From Opitutaceae bacterium (lineage in GTDB: Bacteria; Verrucomicrobiota; Verrucomicrobiia; Opitutales; Opitutaceae), in contig JAHFTC010000006.1 in the NCBI GenBank assembly GCA_023269585.1, positions 1 through 64,000 of the forward strand: a stretch of DNA of 64,000 nt, read 5' to 3'. Positions 19,301-27,813 of this stretch are shown here, one piece after another. The position numbers and the translations under genes are program-made. Numbering within the stretch: position 1 is the stretch's first letter; every line of letters starts with the position of its first letter. A model generated the notes under the pieces. It worked only from the letters and a program-made list of their open reading frames with translations. It ran no database searches and was not told the origin of the DNA.

Positions 19301-20351
19301 GACGCAGGGCGAACTCATGACGCTGTTCTCGCCAGTGGGCGAAAGCCTCACCGCGGTGGACCTGCGCGTCGACGTGCTCGAGAAGAGCACGCTGCGCGTG
19401 CGGTTGCCCGAGGGCGCGAAGCTCTTCAACACGTTCGTCAACGGCGAGAGCGTGGCGGTCGTGCGCGAGGGCGACGCGTTCCTCTTCCACGTCACGCCCG
19501 CCGCCGCCGGCGAGCGTTCGGCCGCGGTGCGGCTGGTGTACTCGGCCCCCGGAGACAAGGGCGGCGCGGTCGCGCTCGCCGGCCCGCGGCTCAACGTGCC
19601 GCTGGAGAACGTCTCGTGGCGGGTGGTCATCCCACCCGGCTACACGCTCGCCAGTTACGGCGGCGGACTGCGGCTCCAGGAGGCGCGTTCCGGCGGGTTC
19701 TTCGACGTCTCCGACTACCAGTCGTCGATCGTCTCGAAGCGTTCAGCCGACTCGAAGAAGGCCGTGGCGATGCTGCAGGAGGCGAATTCGCTGATGCAGA
19801 AGGGCGACCAGCAGAAGGCCAGCGAAGTGCTCACCCGCGCCTACAACACGCAGGCGCTCGACGAGGCCGCCAACGAGGACGCCCGCGTGCAGCTCCGGAA
19901 TCTGAAGACGCAGCAGACCGTGCTCGGCCTCAACACCCGCCGCCAGCGCCTCTACCTCGACAACCGCAGCGACGCCGCGCGCAACGAGCAGCTCGAGCAG
20001 GCGGCCAGCCTGAATCCGTTCATGCAGGGCAAGGTCAACTTCGACCCCTCGCAGGTCGACCAGATGCTCATGGGCAACTCGGCCGACGAGAACACCGCCC
20101 TGCGCGGCATCGCCGACCGCCTCGTGGACCAGCAGCTCGCCGCCGAGCCCGCCCCGCGGGCGCTCGACGTGACGCTCTCCGAACGCGGCCGTGTGCTCAC
20201 CTTCACCCGCAGCCTGCAAGTCGAGGGCGACAAGCCGCTCCAGCTCACGCTCGACGTCACCCGCACCGCCCGCCCGCCCTACGCCACCGCCGCGATGCTC
20301 CTGCTCGCCGTCGCCGGCATCGCCGCCATCCCCCTCGCCCGGCGGAGGTAA
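13377..20351 (+). CDS. very large (about 2,324 aa) exported, membrane-anchored beta-rich protein of unknown function
   Basis: Single uninterrupted frame; signal peptide 'LLPLAAAFLFAGALAAA'; TM cluster around 16.56-17.01 kb; C-terminal TM 'AAMLLLAVAGIAAIPLARRR'. Confidence 0.85.
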   Translation: MHANASLGSSILPRFRLLPLAAAFLFAGALAAAPKPADSAKASTSLTPEGGRIVVDVQGVPPAVPLFFSAVAEQTVRLSSAEIAGELRLKLHVVQGKPEVLSLGLSGDGEVVDVTGAGLASWAVRQLPGGKRFLDLRPALAPGAAAPSDFDLVVRTRLSKPAVPGTTSVLIAAPGDAVGFASTITLQADAALDLRVTGAISLVALGEPRGPRDPVRFQTTGAGALIVRLTARGAAPAEAELLGALLTGRINEAAKSAEFRLRGQLRSTKVGARLHLLTGAAAPSEKATGDGWHLELAPADSPFRGYELVTEREGTLAVDLPFAAAIRETGEWRVLDFSMPAGVVVPLQLEGLPAGVSFDPERPVLPVATAQGWQGFLPANGATALAWKHQAKAAEGTLFFTSSEQTDSRLGAGLLRQEANLELRILQGKLTALRIRLEGPGEIVGVEGANLVNWKVLPADGARVLEVQFSRPIEQTSSLTVRSQTELGGFPIRVEPLRLVPEGVVRHSGFVRVANDGAVRLEVADVAGMMQLAPEQFPAGELDDEEVRQTFVYRFPAANYGYRLLASQIQPEVGVSAILTYGLGETDRTIAASLELDVREAPLRDWSLQIPADYTVVGVTGQDVSDFNAESTAVDGHRTLKVLFGEPVEGRQLLQLRLEKNQAAAAGEWRLPALRFPGAKSVRGHIGAVATPGYRLVPAGVDQLVEVPLSYFPQQTTGLQQAWRLRDAEWSAALKVEALGQSVQADVFHLYTVKEGVVYGSVLLNYFVVGAPATEWRLSVPAEAGNIDVTGQNVRRDWRREGDQIVVSLHQPVLGAATLLVTFEQPMSARGGVIQPGQVRPLNVQAERGYVQVVSPAQVKHEIRQAEGGLLKLEPLELPAEFRLLASAPSLAIYQYTARPFALEVGVEWYVAGETVDQVVDFAKLSSQISRDGQVVTDAQFFVKTRGRKALRLELPAGAKLWEARVDNEIVNARADGGQTLVPLPARLNPNDPVAVALRLGQPATGSATIRLVAPRTLAPSVINEWSIHGDTGRQLVPRGGNAELVRPALTETGFEWIAERGLFSSVLLFGVTALAALLARGSSRRQFFAAVLFANVSLAALFVAASSLVERRPNLQSLTYAATMVPTGESVTINVANQPPLLAMVSWWGVVAALIGVAVALVAHLRRFPVALAAGAALAAGGLLAQHGGAALFYAAAGIAVWLLLLLPTFNRWNEDRRAAQLASAVPPPPPYDEPARAGPASVLPLLTLAGLCGLGGFAPPAHAQDAVQQSAPPAPHIQFVDKPAQSAVQTWTIRDDRLYGELELTVRGGPGDSFLLLRPPAVLTEFKADGLRLGKAENSGHQTSYYVAPERDGLLTARVRFELPVPKGTSQLALPTGPAATQRVTVALDQGGWEFFSPAAVQVLPTPNLGDGRSGATLVLAPQSDPVVHLLPKRRDLANEATQFFAETTQLFLPGPGVVNARVVVSIRPVQGRVGSLTLDVPAGLTIGEVKGEDTEVSSWRFDPAQRRLQITLASPQERQFHVGIVAQLGTGALPFELTLTPLRVVGAAGDVGMVALAFGGDAQPESVRASGFSTVNTEDFDSDLLPEENDDEPAATLQHVWRFGQGGGSVSLKIAPVAPEVRVVGRQVISLDDDRMVMAVDLATAITRVGLFKLSFALPAGLEVEALSGEALSHWTEATEGNQRIVTLHLNGRTIGDQQFAVTLAGAAPRAQDAWPIPHLQVREATRQTGEALVVPGKGLRLRAVEREKVTQLDPRQVGGLQPGTLAFRLLQEDWSVKLGIEALEPWITVQSLQETTVREGQTLVRLGLRYRVENAAVKQFRVKLPGLGEERARTVRATGTTVSDMVRVAGSDDTWEIRLQRGVAGETDVQIEFQGPSSGDQKLETVAVPEFVGARQAVQFAVVRAGGRLELETGALPRGWTRADWSAVPAFLQSRTDRSVPALCFRVAEAEGPLPVTVRRHEVAEALKLRVTQGELMTLFSPVGESLTAVDLRVDVLEKSTLRVRLPEGAKLFNTFVNGESVAVVREGDAFLFHVTPAAAGERSAAVRLVYSAPGDKGGAVALAGPRLNVPLENVSWRVVIPPGYTLASYGGGLRLQEARSGGFFDVSDYQSSIVSKRSADSKKAVAMLQEANSLMQKGDQQKASEVLTRAYNTQALDEAANEDARVQLRNLKTQQTVLGLNTRRQRLYLDNRSDAARNEQLEQAASLNPFMQGKVNFDPSQVDQMLMGNSADENTALRGIADRLVDQQLAAEPAPRALDVTLSERGRVLTFTRSLQVEGDKPLQLTLDVTRTARPPYATAAMLLLAVAGIAAIPLARRR

Positions 20352-20396
20352 GCGAAGCGGCGAGTTCCGTTTGCGCGTCCCGCAGCGGCGCCAAAG

Positions 20397-20427
20397 GGAT
20401 CATGTCAACCAATAGTTGACATGATCC
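20397..20427. repeat. palindromic element, copy 1 of the TCATGTCAAC-TATTG-GTTGACATGA family
   Basis: GGATCATGTCAAC-CAATA-GTTGACATGATCC between convergent genes. Confidence 0.93.
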
Positions 20428-20598
20428 GAGGGCGGGCGCCCTGCGGCGCCCCCGGGTTCGGGCTTACGCCTGCCACAAACGCCCCCTCAGTCCCGCCCGC
20501 CGCGGTCGACGAAGGCGACGCGCAGCACGGGTTGGCCCTCGACCGAAACGCCCTCGCACCCGACACTCGGGCGTACCCGCCGCGACACCGCTCGCCAC

Positions 20599-21333
20599 TC
20601 AGGACGAGGTGACCGTGAGGGTCGGCTCCGGCACTTCCTCGGTGTAGATCGCTTGGAAGGGCTTCGTCTCCTCGGAGACGGGAATCAGCTGCGTCACTGG
20701 CACCCGGGGCGCCCGCGTTTTCACGCCCCGCGACGAGCCGCGCCCCTCCGTCGTCGAAGTCTCGCGACGCTCGTAGGTTGTGATCGTGACGGTTCCGCTC
20801 ACCAGCCAGGGGCCGGCGTTGCCGTTCACCGGCTTGAAGTCGAGGATCTGCGCCAAGCAGCTGGTTTCCTGGATCCGGGAACGCGAGCGCTCGCGATAAT
20901 GCCGCTCCACGCGGCGCGCGGCATCGGTCCACATCGCCTCGAGGCGCAGGAGCTCCGCGCTCTGCCGGGTGCGTTCGTCGGAGGCCAGGGCTTCAGCGGC
21001 CGCCGCTTGGCGGGCTTGCTCCTTCGCGGCCGCCGCAAGTTCCGCCGTAGCCGTCGCCGCCCGGCGCGCCGTCGCGGCGGCGGCTTGCTCGCGTTCGTCG
21101 GCCGCGCGGGCCGCGGCTTCGTCGATCGGGTATTGGCTGCGCAGGTCGGCCGGCAGGAGTTCCTTGCCGACCGCGGCAAGCCCGCCGGCGTGGGCGATCA
21201 CCACGGTGCGCGGAGTCTGCGAGGCGATCCGCGCGTCGTGGAACACGCGGCCGTCGGAGAGGGCGATGTCGGCCGCGGAGAGAGCCGGAGCCAGAAGCGC
21301 CGCGCTCACCAGGATCAAAGCTAGTCTTTTCAT
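20599..21333 (-). CDS. exported hypothetical protein
   Basis: Signal peptide 'MKRLALILVSAALLAPALSAA', Ala-rich coiled-coil-like middle. Confidence 0.55.
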   Translation of the reverse strand: MKRLALILVSAALLAPALSAADIALSDGRVFHDARIASQTPRTVVIAHAGGLAAVGKELLPADLRSQYPIDEAAARAADEREQAAAATARRAATATAELAAAAKEQARQAAAAEALASDERTRQSAELLRLEAMWTDAARRVERHYRERSRSRIQETSCLAQILDFKPVNGNAGPWLVSGTVTITTYERRETSTTEGRGSSRGVKTRAPRVPVTQLIPVSEETKPFQAIYTEEVPEPTLTVTSS

Positions 21334-21550
21334 GGAGGAGGTACGGGGTTGAGAACCAGTTACAGGCCCACTCACGCCCGGATTGCTGGATACGAGGGGC
21401 GCGAGTGGGGTCTGAAGTGCAACCCTGATGACGGAGCGGAGCTGGCGTCGGTTTCATCGTCCCCGCTCCGCGACGAGCAGCCGCCCGCCATGCCCCGGCG
21501 ACGCACCGCACGCTCGCCACCGCCGCCGCCGTCGCCCATCCTGCGGCACC

Positions 21551-22180
21551 ATGCGACTCCTCGTCCCCCTTCTGCTCGCCCTCTCGGCAACAGGTCTGCT
21601 TTGCGGCGAGAGCCCGCGGGTGCGCCCGACGACTTGGGCCGAACCGTTGATCGAAACCTCGCTGGGCAACTCCTACCGGGTGAGTCCCGAGCTCTATCGT
21701 TGCGAGCAACCCACCCCGGACGACGCCGCCGACTTGCGGGCGCTGGGCATTCGCTCGATCCTCAATCTGCGCAAGCATCACACCGATTCGGACAAACTCG
21801 CCGCGGCCGGCTTCGCCCTGCTCGCCGAGCCCATGAACGCCGGCGAGGTCACCGAAGACCTTCTCGTGGCAGCGCTTCGGAAGTTCCACGCCGCGCCCAA
21901 ACCGGTGCTGGTGCACTGCTGGCACGGCAGCGACCGGACCGGCGTGTTCGTCGCCGCCTACAGAATCGTCTTTCAGGGGTGGACCCGTGAAGCGGCCTTG
22001 GACGAGTTCCGCAACGGCGGCTACGGGTTCCACAAGCGGTGGTACCCGAACCTGATCGAACTGCTCTCGAAGCTCGATCCCGCGGCGCTTCGCCAGCGGG
22101 TCCTGGCCGGCCCCACCGCAATACCGCCGGCGCCGGTCTCACCAGCCGCCACGCAAGCCCCAAGCCCGTCCTCCCAATAG
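21551..22180 (+). CDS. exported dual-specificity/tyrosine phosphatase-like protein
   Basis: CX5R active site 'VLVHCWHGSDRTGVFVAAYR', signal peptide 'MRLLVPLLLALSATGLLCG'. Confidence 0.87.
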   Translation: MRLLVPLLLALSATGLLCGESPRVRPTTWAEPLIETSLGNSYRVSPELYRCEQPTPDDAADLRALGIRSILNLRKHHTDSDKLAAAGFALLAEPMNAGEVTEDLLVAALRKFHAAPKPVLVHCWHGSDRTGVFVAAYRIVFQGWTREAALDEFRNGGYGFHKRWYPNLIELLSKLDPAALRQRVLAGPTAIPPAPVSPAATQAPSPSSQ

Positions 22181-22315
22181 GGGAGAAGGGCGAAGCGACT
22201 GCCTGCGCCACTCTCCGCGCGGCCGACACCGCCACTTCGCCAAACGCTTCGGCCAGGTAGGCCGTTGTGCGACAGACTCGCGATCCGCACGGTTGATCGC
22301 GACCTCTGAAAATGA

Positions 22316-22345
22316 CTCCGGCCCGGACTTCTGTCCGGGCCGGAG
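22316..22345 (-). terminator. rho-independent terminator of the 27-aa gene
   Basis: CTCCGGCCCGGAC-(4 nt)-GTCCGGGCCGGAG, 13-bp stem, followed on the minus strand by TCATTTT. Confidence 0.8.
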
Positions 22346-22350
22346 GTGTA

Positions 22351-22434
22351 TTACTCTTTAACGCTGTTGTAGTCGTAACCGGCGATCACGAAGATACCGG
22401 CAACGGCCACCCAGGCGATGATAAGGGCGATCAT
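22351..22434 (-). CDS. 27-aa single-TM small membrane protein MIALIIAWVAVAGIFVIAGYDYNSVKE
   Basis: Read directly: AGGAGG at 22445-22450 (complement), 10-nt spacer, ATG..TAA, then terminator hairpin; below the ORF-track length cut-off. Confidence 0.7.
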   Translation of the reverse strand: MIALIIAWVAVAGIFVIAGYDYNSVKE

Positions 22435-23034
22435 TATGTTAGATCCTCCTATGGTTTAAGGCCTCCACTCCGTGGGAGACACGGAGCTTTGGCGGTTTCT
22501 CTCACCCGGCGTTAACCGGGTTTGGGAAAATTGGTCTCGGGGATGACGCCTCATCGGGGACGCTTCCCACACAGCAGTAGTAAAGAACAGGGCCTAGAAC
22601 ACAGAGTAATACACACTAGTCAACAATCTGTTCGTAGGGGATTCCCTGAAAGTGCCACCCAACCCCACGCACGACCTTCTCCAGCAACACTTTACACGCA
22701 ACGTGACGTTCCCAAGTCGACGTTGAAGAGCCGTTCCGCGAAACCCCTTCGGTAAACGCAGCCACCGGGAAGAGGAGCCCTTGCGCTGTGCTATTCATCG
22801 TTCCTCGAACGATCCTTCGCACGTCAACGCACTGGTCCGCAGCATCGCGCGGTTGGCCTGCGGCCTTGGGGAACCGCCGCACCCTGCCGTGCCGGCGCGG
22901 CGTGATGCCCCAATCTGCCGTGCACGGGGCACACCCGCAGGATTTTCACAAATTCCTCATTGTCTCCCGCGCCCCCCAAAAACACCATCACCCTCCCGGG
23001 TCAGCTCAATGATCCGGCCCAACCCACGCCATCC

Positions 23035-23940
23035 ATGCAACTCTGGCATCGCCCAATCCTTGCCTCCGTCGCGCTCCTCGCCGCCGCCACCGCCTCGGCC
23101 CAAGATACGCCCGGCGCCGTCGTCTTCACCAAAGTCACCAGTACCACTGCGTGGACTAACAACAATAATGTTAACCTCGGTGCAGGCTCGAACCCCGCGG
23201 CCACCACGGTCAACTACAACGTCGCGTACGGCACTCCAAGCGTCACCTACAGCGCGCAGGTATCCGGCGGCTCCAACAACGCAGATGCGACGGTACTTCT
23301 GTCCAATCTCAGCCCGAACCTTCTCCAGTATACCGACTCCACTTGGTACACCAGACGCGTCTGGGTCAGCTTCTCGGCTGTCGCCAGTACGACCTCGGTT
23401 TGGAACAACGTGAAGCTCCTCGACGGCGGCTACACGAACTCATTCATCGTCGCCGGTGTGGGTGGCGTCGATGGCTGGGGGACCAACAGCACGCAGAATT
23501 GGGGCGTGGGTTACGGCCTCGAGAGCGGCACTAGCCCGGGCGGCAACGTGTTCGGGGATAGCGTCAGACTCGGGACCTCCAATGTGCCGATGACCACACG
23601 GTCCTATATTCTGATGCAGATCGATTTCATGGGTACCGGCAATACCAACTCCAATGCCGATGTCTTCACGATCTGGCGCTCGGAGAGCCCGTTCACCTCT
23701 CTGGGTACCAACGGAGCGCCGACCACCATCAGCAGCTTGGGTACAGCTCTCGACACCCAAGTAGGCGACTTCAACTTCGATCGCATCTCCGCCTACGCCG
23801 GTGCAGGCTCCAGACTCTACCTGACCGACATCACCATCACCGCCGAAATCCCCGAACCGTCCACCTACGCGTTCGCGCTCGGCACCGGGGTGCTCGCGCT
23901 GGTCGGCTACCGGCGGTATCGCAATCGCAAGGTCGCCTGA
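23035..23940 (+). CDS. PEP-CTERM sorting-domain protein
   Basis: Signal peptide and C-terminal 'IPEPSTYAFALGTGVLALVGYRRYRNRK'. Confidence 0.87.
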   Translation: MQLWHRPILASVALLAAATASAQDTPGAVVFTKVTSTTAWTNNNNVNLGAGSNPAATTVNYNVAYGTPSVTYSAQVSGGSNNADATVLLSNLSPNLLQYTDSTWYTRRVWVSFSAVASTTSVWNNVKLLDGGYTNSFIVAGVGGVDGWGTNSTQNWGVGYGLESGTSPGGNVFGDSVRLGTSNVPMTTRSYILMQIDFMGTGNTNSNADVFTIWRSESPFTSLGTNGAPTTISSLGTALDTQVGDFNFDRISAYAGAGSRLYLTDITITAEIPEPSTYAFALGTGVLALVGYRRYRNRKVA

Positions 23941-23957
23941 TCCTTCCGCCCTCTCCC

Positions 23958-23987
23958 GCCGGAGCAGTTCGCTGCTCCGGCTTTTTT
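23958..23987 (+). terminator. rho-independent terminator
   Basis: GCCGGAGCAG-TTCG-CTGCTCCGGC-TTTTTT. Confidence 0.93.
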
Positions 23988-24008
23988 GCGCCCCCAACCG
24001 ACCCGCGA

Positions 24009-24530
24009 TCACGCCTCCGTTCGCGTGCCGCCCCCATCCGAGTCGATCCAATCCGGCTCCGCCTCGCGCAGCGATTGGAGGTCGGGGTCCTCGAGCGCGT
24101 TCTTCAGGAACGACCCGTCGAGGGAGATGGCCCGGACCACCCGGGCCTTCGCTTCGGCGAAGTCGCCAATGAGGCAGGCGTAGCAGCCGAGGTTGAACTG
24201 GATGGTCGCGTCCTGCGGGTGATGCTCGACCGCCTCGACCAGGATCTTTTGCGCGGCCACCACCGTCGTCGCCCGCCGGGCCGCGTACGCCCACATGATC
24301 CACCAGCCGGCCTCGGTGGGATCGGTCTCGACCAACCGCTTCGCATACCGGCGCAGCTCCCGCCACTGCTCGGTGGCCTGCAACATCCCGACCCGCAGCG
24401 CGACCACCTCCGGCAGGTGGGCATGCTCCGCCGGGACGGCGTCCAGCTCGGCCTTGGCCTCTTTGACCATGCCGAGTTCCAGATAGCCACGAACGTGCGA
24501 GAGACGCCACTTGAGATCCACGCCTCCCAA
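24009..24530 (-). CDS. TPR-repeat protein
   Basis: 'ATIQFNLGCYACLIGDFAEAKARVVRAISLD' TPR pattern. Confidence 0.75.
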   Translation of the reverse strand: MGGVDLKWRLSHVRGYLELGMVKEAKAELDAVPAEHAHLPEVVALRVGMLQATEQWRELRRYAKRLVETDPTEAGWWIMWAYAARRATTVVAAQKILVEAVEHHPQDATIQFNLGCYACLIGDFAEAKARVVRAISLDGSFLKNALEDPDLQSLREAEPDWIDSDGGGTRTEA

Positions 24531-24618
24531 CGAAACAGCCCGGCCCGCTTTGGCAATGCTGGCCGCAACCGGCGGCGCACACCACGCCGCACAAACCCGC
24601 GCTCCTCGTTGCCCGGGC

Positions 24619-25446
24619 TCACCCGATCCGCCGGAAAAAATCCGCCTCGGCCTCGCGCGATGCCGTCCCGTTCGTCCGCGGCTTCAGCGCATACGACGGA
24701 TGCGGGTGCAAATGCTGCAGGATGTGCGGCCGCTCCAACCCGTGCGCCAGCATCAGTTCCTCGTTGCTGAGCAGGGCCACCGTCGGCCCGTCGGCCACCA
24801 CCCGACCGCCATCGAGCAGGATCGACCGCGGGCAGAGCTCCACCACCAGCTCCAGGTCGTGCGAGGCGATCAGCTTCGTCGCCGCCACCTCGCGTAACAG
24901 CTTCTTGAACTCGCGCCGCCCCCGCGGATCCAGCCCGCTCGTCGGCTCGTCGAGCACGAGGATCGACGGCTCGTACGCCAGCACCCCCGCCAGACAGACG
25001 CGGCGCTTCTCGCCCTGGCTGAGGTGGTGCGGCGTGCGGCGTTCATAACCCGTCAGCCCCACCCGCGCGAGCGCCGAGCGTACCCGTTCATCCACCACGG
25101 CCGCGGCCAGCCCCAGCTGCTGCGGACCGAACGCCACATCGTCGGCCACGGTCCCGCAGAACAACTGGTCGTCGGGATCCTGGAACAGGACACCGACCTG
25201 GCGGCGCACCGCCTCGACGTTGCCCGCGGTCACGGGCAGGCCGTTGATGCGCACCGCGCTCTCCGCACCGGCCCGCTCGGGCAGGATGCCGTTGAGGTGC
25301 AGCAGCAGCGTCGATTTCCCCGAACCGTTGGCGCCGAGCAGGCCCACGCATTCGCCCGGCGCGAGCGACAACGTCACTTCCCGCAACGCCTCGGTGCCGT
25401 CCGGATAGCGGTAGCGCAGCCCGCGAACCTCGATCGCCGGAGTCAT
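24619..25446 (-). CDS. cbiO: ECF/cobalt-nickel type ABC transporter ATPase (CbiO-like)
   Basis: Walker A 'GLLGANGSGKSTL', signature 'LSQGEKRRVCLAG', Walker B 'ILVLDEPTSGLDPRG'. Confidence 0.92.
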   Translation of the reverse strand: MTPAIEVRGLRYRYPDGTEALREVTLSLAPGECVGLLGANGSGKSTLLLHLNGILPERAGAESAVRINGLPVTAGNVEAVRRQVGVLFQDPDDQLFCGTVADDVAFGPQQLGLAAAVVDERVRSALARVGLTGYERRTPHHLSQGEKRRVCLAGVLAYEPSILVLDEPTSGLDPRGRREFKKLLREVAATKLIASHDLELVVELCPRSILLDGGRVVADGPTVALLSNEELMLAHGLERPHILQHLHPHPSYALKPRTNGTASREAEADFFRRIG

Positions 25447-26090
25447 CGCCACCCCCTCGCGCACATCGCCAGAAAGATCCGCTCCGCCCGCTCCGAGGCG
25501 CGCACGAAAAGCCGTCCCAGCACCTCGGCCGGCATGCCCCAGGCGAACCGCCGCGGCCGGACCAGCGTCCGACTCAACCGCGCCCGCTGCATCCGCTGTG
25601 CCTCGTCGGCCAACACGAACAGGTAACGGTGCATGAGGGTCAGCGTCGTCACGAGCAGCGCCGGCACGCCCCACCGCCGCAGGACGCCGGGCAACGCGGC
25701 AAACGGCGTCACCGCGCCAAACACGATCACCGCCGTGAGGCAGAGGCCGCCGCGCAACGCGATCGCCCGCCACCCCGGGCCGGCCCCCTCGTGCCACGCG
25801 GCCGCGAACGCCGCGCCCGCCACGAACGGCGCAAAGCACACCAGCCGCCACGCCAGCCGGCGCAGCGGCACCCGTCCCACGATCACGGCCGTCGCGAGCA
25901 GGATCGCCACCGCCAGATGCCACCAAAGCCAGGATACCGGCACCACCGCCGTCCCCAGCACCAGTACGAGCAACGCGCCCAGTTTCACCGCCGGCGCCAG
26001 CCGCTGCAACGGCCCGTCCGCCCGCAGCGCCACGCGACGGTGGGCCGCGGTGGAATGGTCGGAGGATGCGCCGAGGTGGAAGCCGCTCAT
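25443..26090 (-). CDS. cbiQ: ECF transporter transmembrane component (CbiQ/EcfT)
   Basis: Hydrophobic protein with 'LTLMHRYLFVLADEAQRMQRARLSR' coupling helix; 4-bp ATGA overlap with cbiO. Confidence 0.88.
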   Translation of the reverse strand: MSGFHLGASSDHSTAAHRRVALRADGPLQRLAPAVKLGALLVLVLGTAVVPVSWLWWHLAVAILLATAVIVGRVPLRRLAWRLVCFAPFVAGAAFAAAWHEGAGPGWRAIALRGGLCLTAVIVFGAVTPFAALPGVLRRWGVPALLVTTLTLMHRYLFVLADEAQRMQRARLSRTLVRPRRFAWGMPAEVLGRLFVRASERAERIFLAMCARGWR

Positions 26091-26348
26091 ATGCCGTGCG
26101 CCGTAGCTATCCGCCAAACCCCCGCGCGCGGCAAAGCCCGAAATCGCCCCGCCGTGGTTTTCCAGCGCCACCATCCTTGCCTCCGCCCGGGGAACGCGCC
26201 AAACGGTTCAGCCGTGACCACGCAGTCGAGTGCCGCAACAGGGCGCGGCCTGCGTCGCCACCGCTCCGCCAACCGCGGCCCTCGTCCCTCGACGCCCGAC
26301 CCTCGTCTCCCGCCAAACGGTTCCGCCCCTTCCTCTTCGCCGCCCGTC

Positions 26349-26816
26349 ATGAGCGACCACCACGATCTCGCCGCTCCGCCGTCCCCCGGCGCCCACCCCG
26401 CGGTCGCGCCGCAGCGGGCCGCCCGGCCTTGGCGCAACGCACTGGTGCTCGCCGCACTGGCCGTCTTGGGCGTGCTCGCGGTGCGCTGGATCGGGCCGCG
26501 CCCGGCCTTCTGGTCGCCGCCCTGCCTCTTCCACTGGCTCACCAGCCTGCACTGCCCCGGCTGCGGCGGCACCCGCGCGGTGCACGCCCTCGTCCACGGC
26601 GACCTCACGCGCGCGTGGGCCTACAACCAACTTCTGGTGACAGCGCTGCCGCTCGCCGCGCTCTGGCTGCTGGCCTCGCTCGGCTGGTTCCTCGGCCGGG
26701 CCGCCCGGCCGGCGGCCATCCCGCGGGTGATCGCCCTCGCGTTGGCGCTCGCCGCCGCGGCATTCTTCCTCCTTCGCAACCTGCCCGGGTGGCCGTGGCC
26801 GCTGCCACCGGGTTGA
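26349..26816 (+). CDS. DUF2752 membrane protein
   Basis: 'LHCPGCGGTRAVHALVHGDLTRAWAYN'. Confidence 0.86.
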   Translation: MSDHHDLAAPPSPGAHPAVAPQRAARPWRNALVLAALAVLGVLAVRWIGPRPAFWSPPCLFHWLTSLHCPGCGGTRAVHALVHGDLTRAWAYNQLLVTALPLAALWLLASLGWFLGRAARPAAIPRVIALALALAAAAFFLLRNLPGWPWPLPPG

Positions 26817-26921
26817 GCGGGTCGATCCAAGGCGAGCCGATGCTTTGCCCATCGCTTTTTCTGGGCTCTCCTTCCGCCCCTGCTCTGCCTCTGTGACCTG
26901 TCCGGACTGCCGTCTCGCGGC

Positions 26922-27428
26922 TCAGTCCCCGGCCGCCAGCGAGAGCGGGACGGGCCAGATTCCCGTCGCCAGTTCCCGAGCACGCTCCGGCAGCCGCGGC
27001 ATGATGTAGGTCCACGCCGTCACCGGCACGCCGTTGGCCCGTTCCACCCGGACGATCGCCCGCCGGAACAGCACCGGCCGGTCCGGCGCGGCATCCTCCC
27101 AGGCGTCGAGCGTCGGCCACGCCACGCGGTAGTCCGCAAGCGTGATCAGCTGGCCCGAGACCGGCCGCCACCCTTCGCGGGAAAACTCGGAGGGCGGCTG
27201 ATGCAACAGTTCGCCCAGCCGCACGTGATCGGCCTCGGGTTCCATCGAGGCCTCCGCCAACACCGCGCCCACCGGCACCCGCAACGCCGGGCAGCCCGTC
27301 GGCAGTTCGTAGAGCCGGCCCCACAACTGCGCCGGGATCACCGAACACACGCCGCGACACAGCTGCGCGTGCACCGGCGAACCTTGTTTCAAGGTGCCGT
27401 AGGCGAAGAGACGAGTCTCCAGATTCAT
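26922..27428 (-). CDS. gamma-glutamylcyclotransferase (AIG2-like) family protein
   Basis: 'LFAYGTLKQGSPVHAQL', 'GRLYELPTGCPALR'. Confidence 0.88.
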   Translation of the reverse strand: MNLETRLFAYGTLKQGSPVHAQLCRGVCSVIPAQLWGRLYELPTGCPALRVPVGAVLAEASMEPEADHVRLGELLHQPPSEFSREGWRPVSGQLITLADYRVAWPTLDAWEDAAPDRPVLFRRAIVRVERANGVPVTAWTYIMPRLPERARELATGIWPVPLSLAAGD

Positions 27429-27813
27429 GGCGGTGGGGCGGCCGGGAACGGCGGGCGGGGTGCTGGCACCGTAACGAACAATCCCCCGATTTGAAGGTGA
27501 AACCGTGCCGGCCGGCCGTGGAGCGGGCCGCACCCCCGCCCGGTCAGGCCGCGCTGGCGTCGCAGCCGCGGGGCGGTTCCACCGGCGAGAAGCGTTCCCG
27601 GATGGATCACGACCGACCCCGCTTGCGTCCGGCCGCGCGCTGCGGCCCGCCCACCGGCCACGGCCCTCCATTTCCCGGACTCAACCCCGCCGCCCGCCGG
27701 CCGATGAGTAGCGCCAATGAAGCGATGGGGGAAACACCTTAAACCACGGTGCCGGCGGCACCGCGACATCCGACCAGCCGGTCCGCCTACCCAGACCCGG
27801 GCCTGATCCTCCC

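Noticed and set aside
22435-22560. c-di-GMP-I or ydaO-type riboswitch in the 27-aa gene leader
   Set aside because: Some short words resemble these (e.g. 'ccgccaaagc', 'gccttaaaccat') but the order and core do not match either consensus; kept only as an unnamed structured leader
22616-22882. 88-aa minus-strand ORF upstream of the PEP-CTERM gene
   Set aside because: No clear SD or family; overlaps likely promoter/leader sequence; insufficient support
26107-26340. Possible cobalamin or other riboswitch upstream of cbiQ
   Set aside because: I could not find the conserved cobalamin-riboswitch boxes by eye; an Infernal/Rfam scan would be needed
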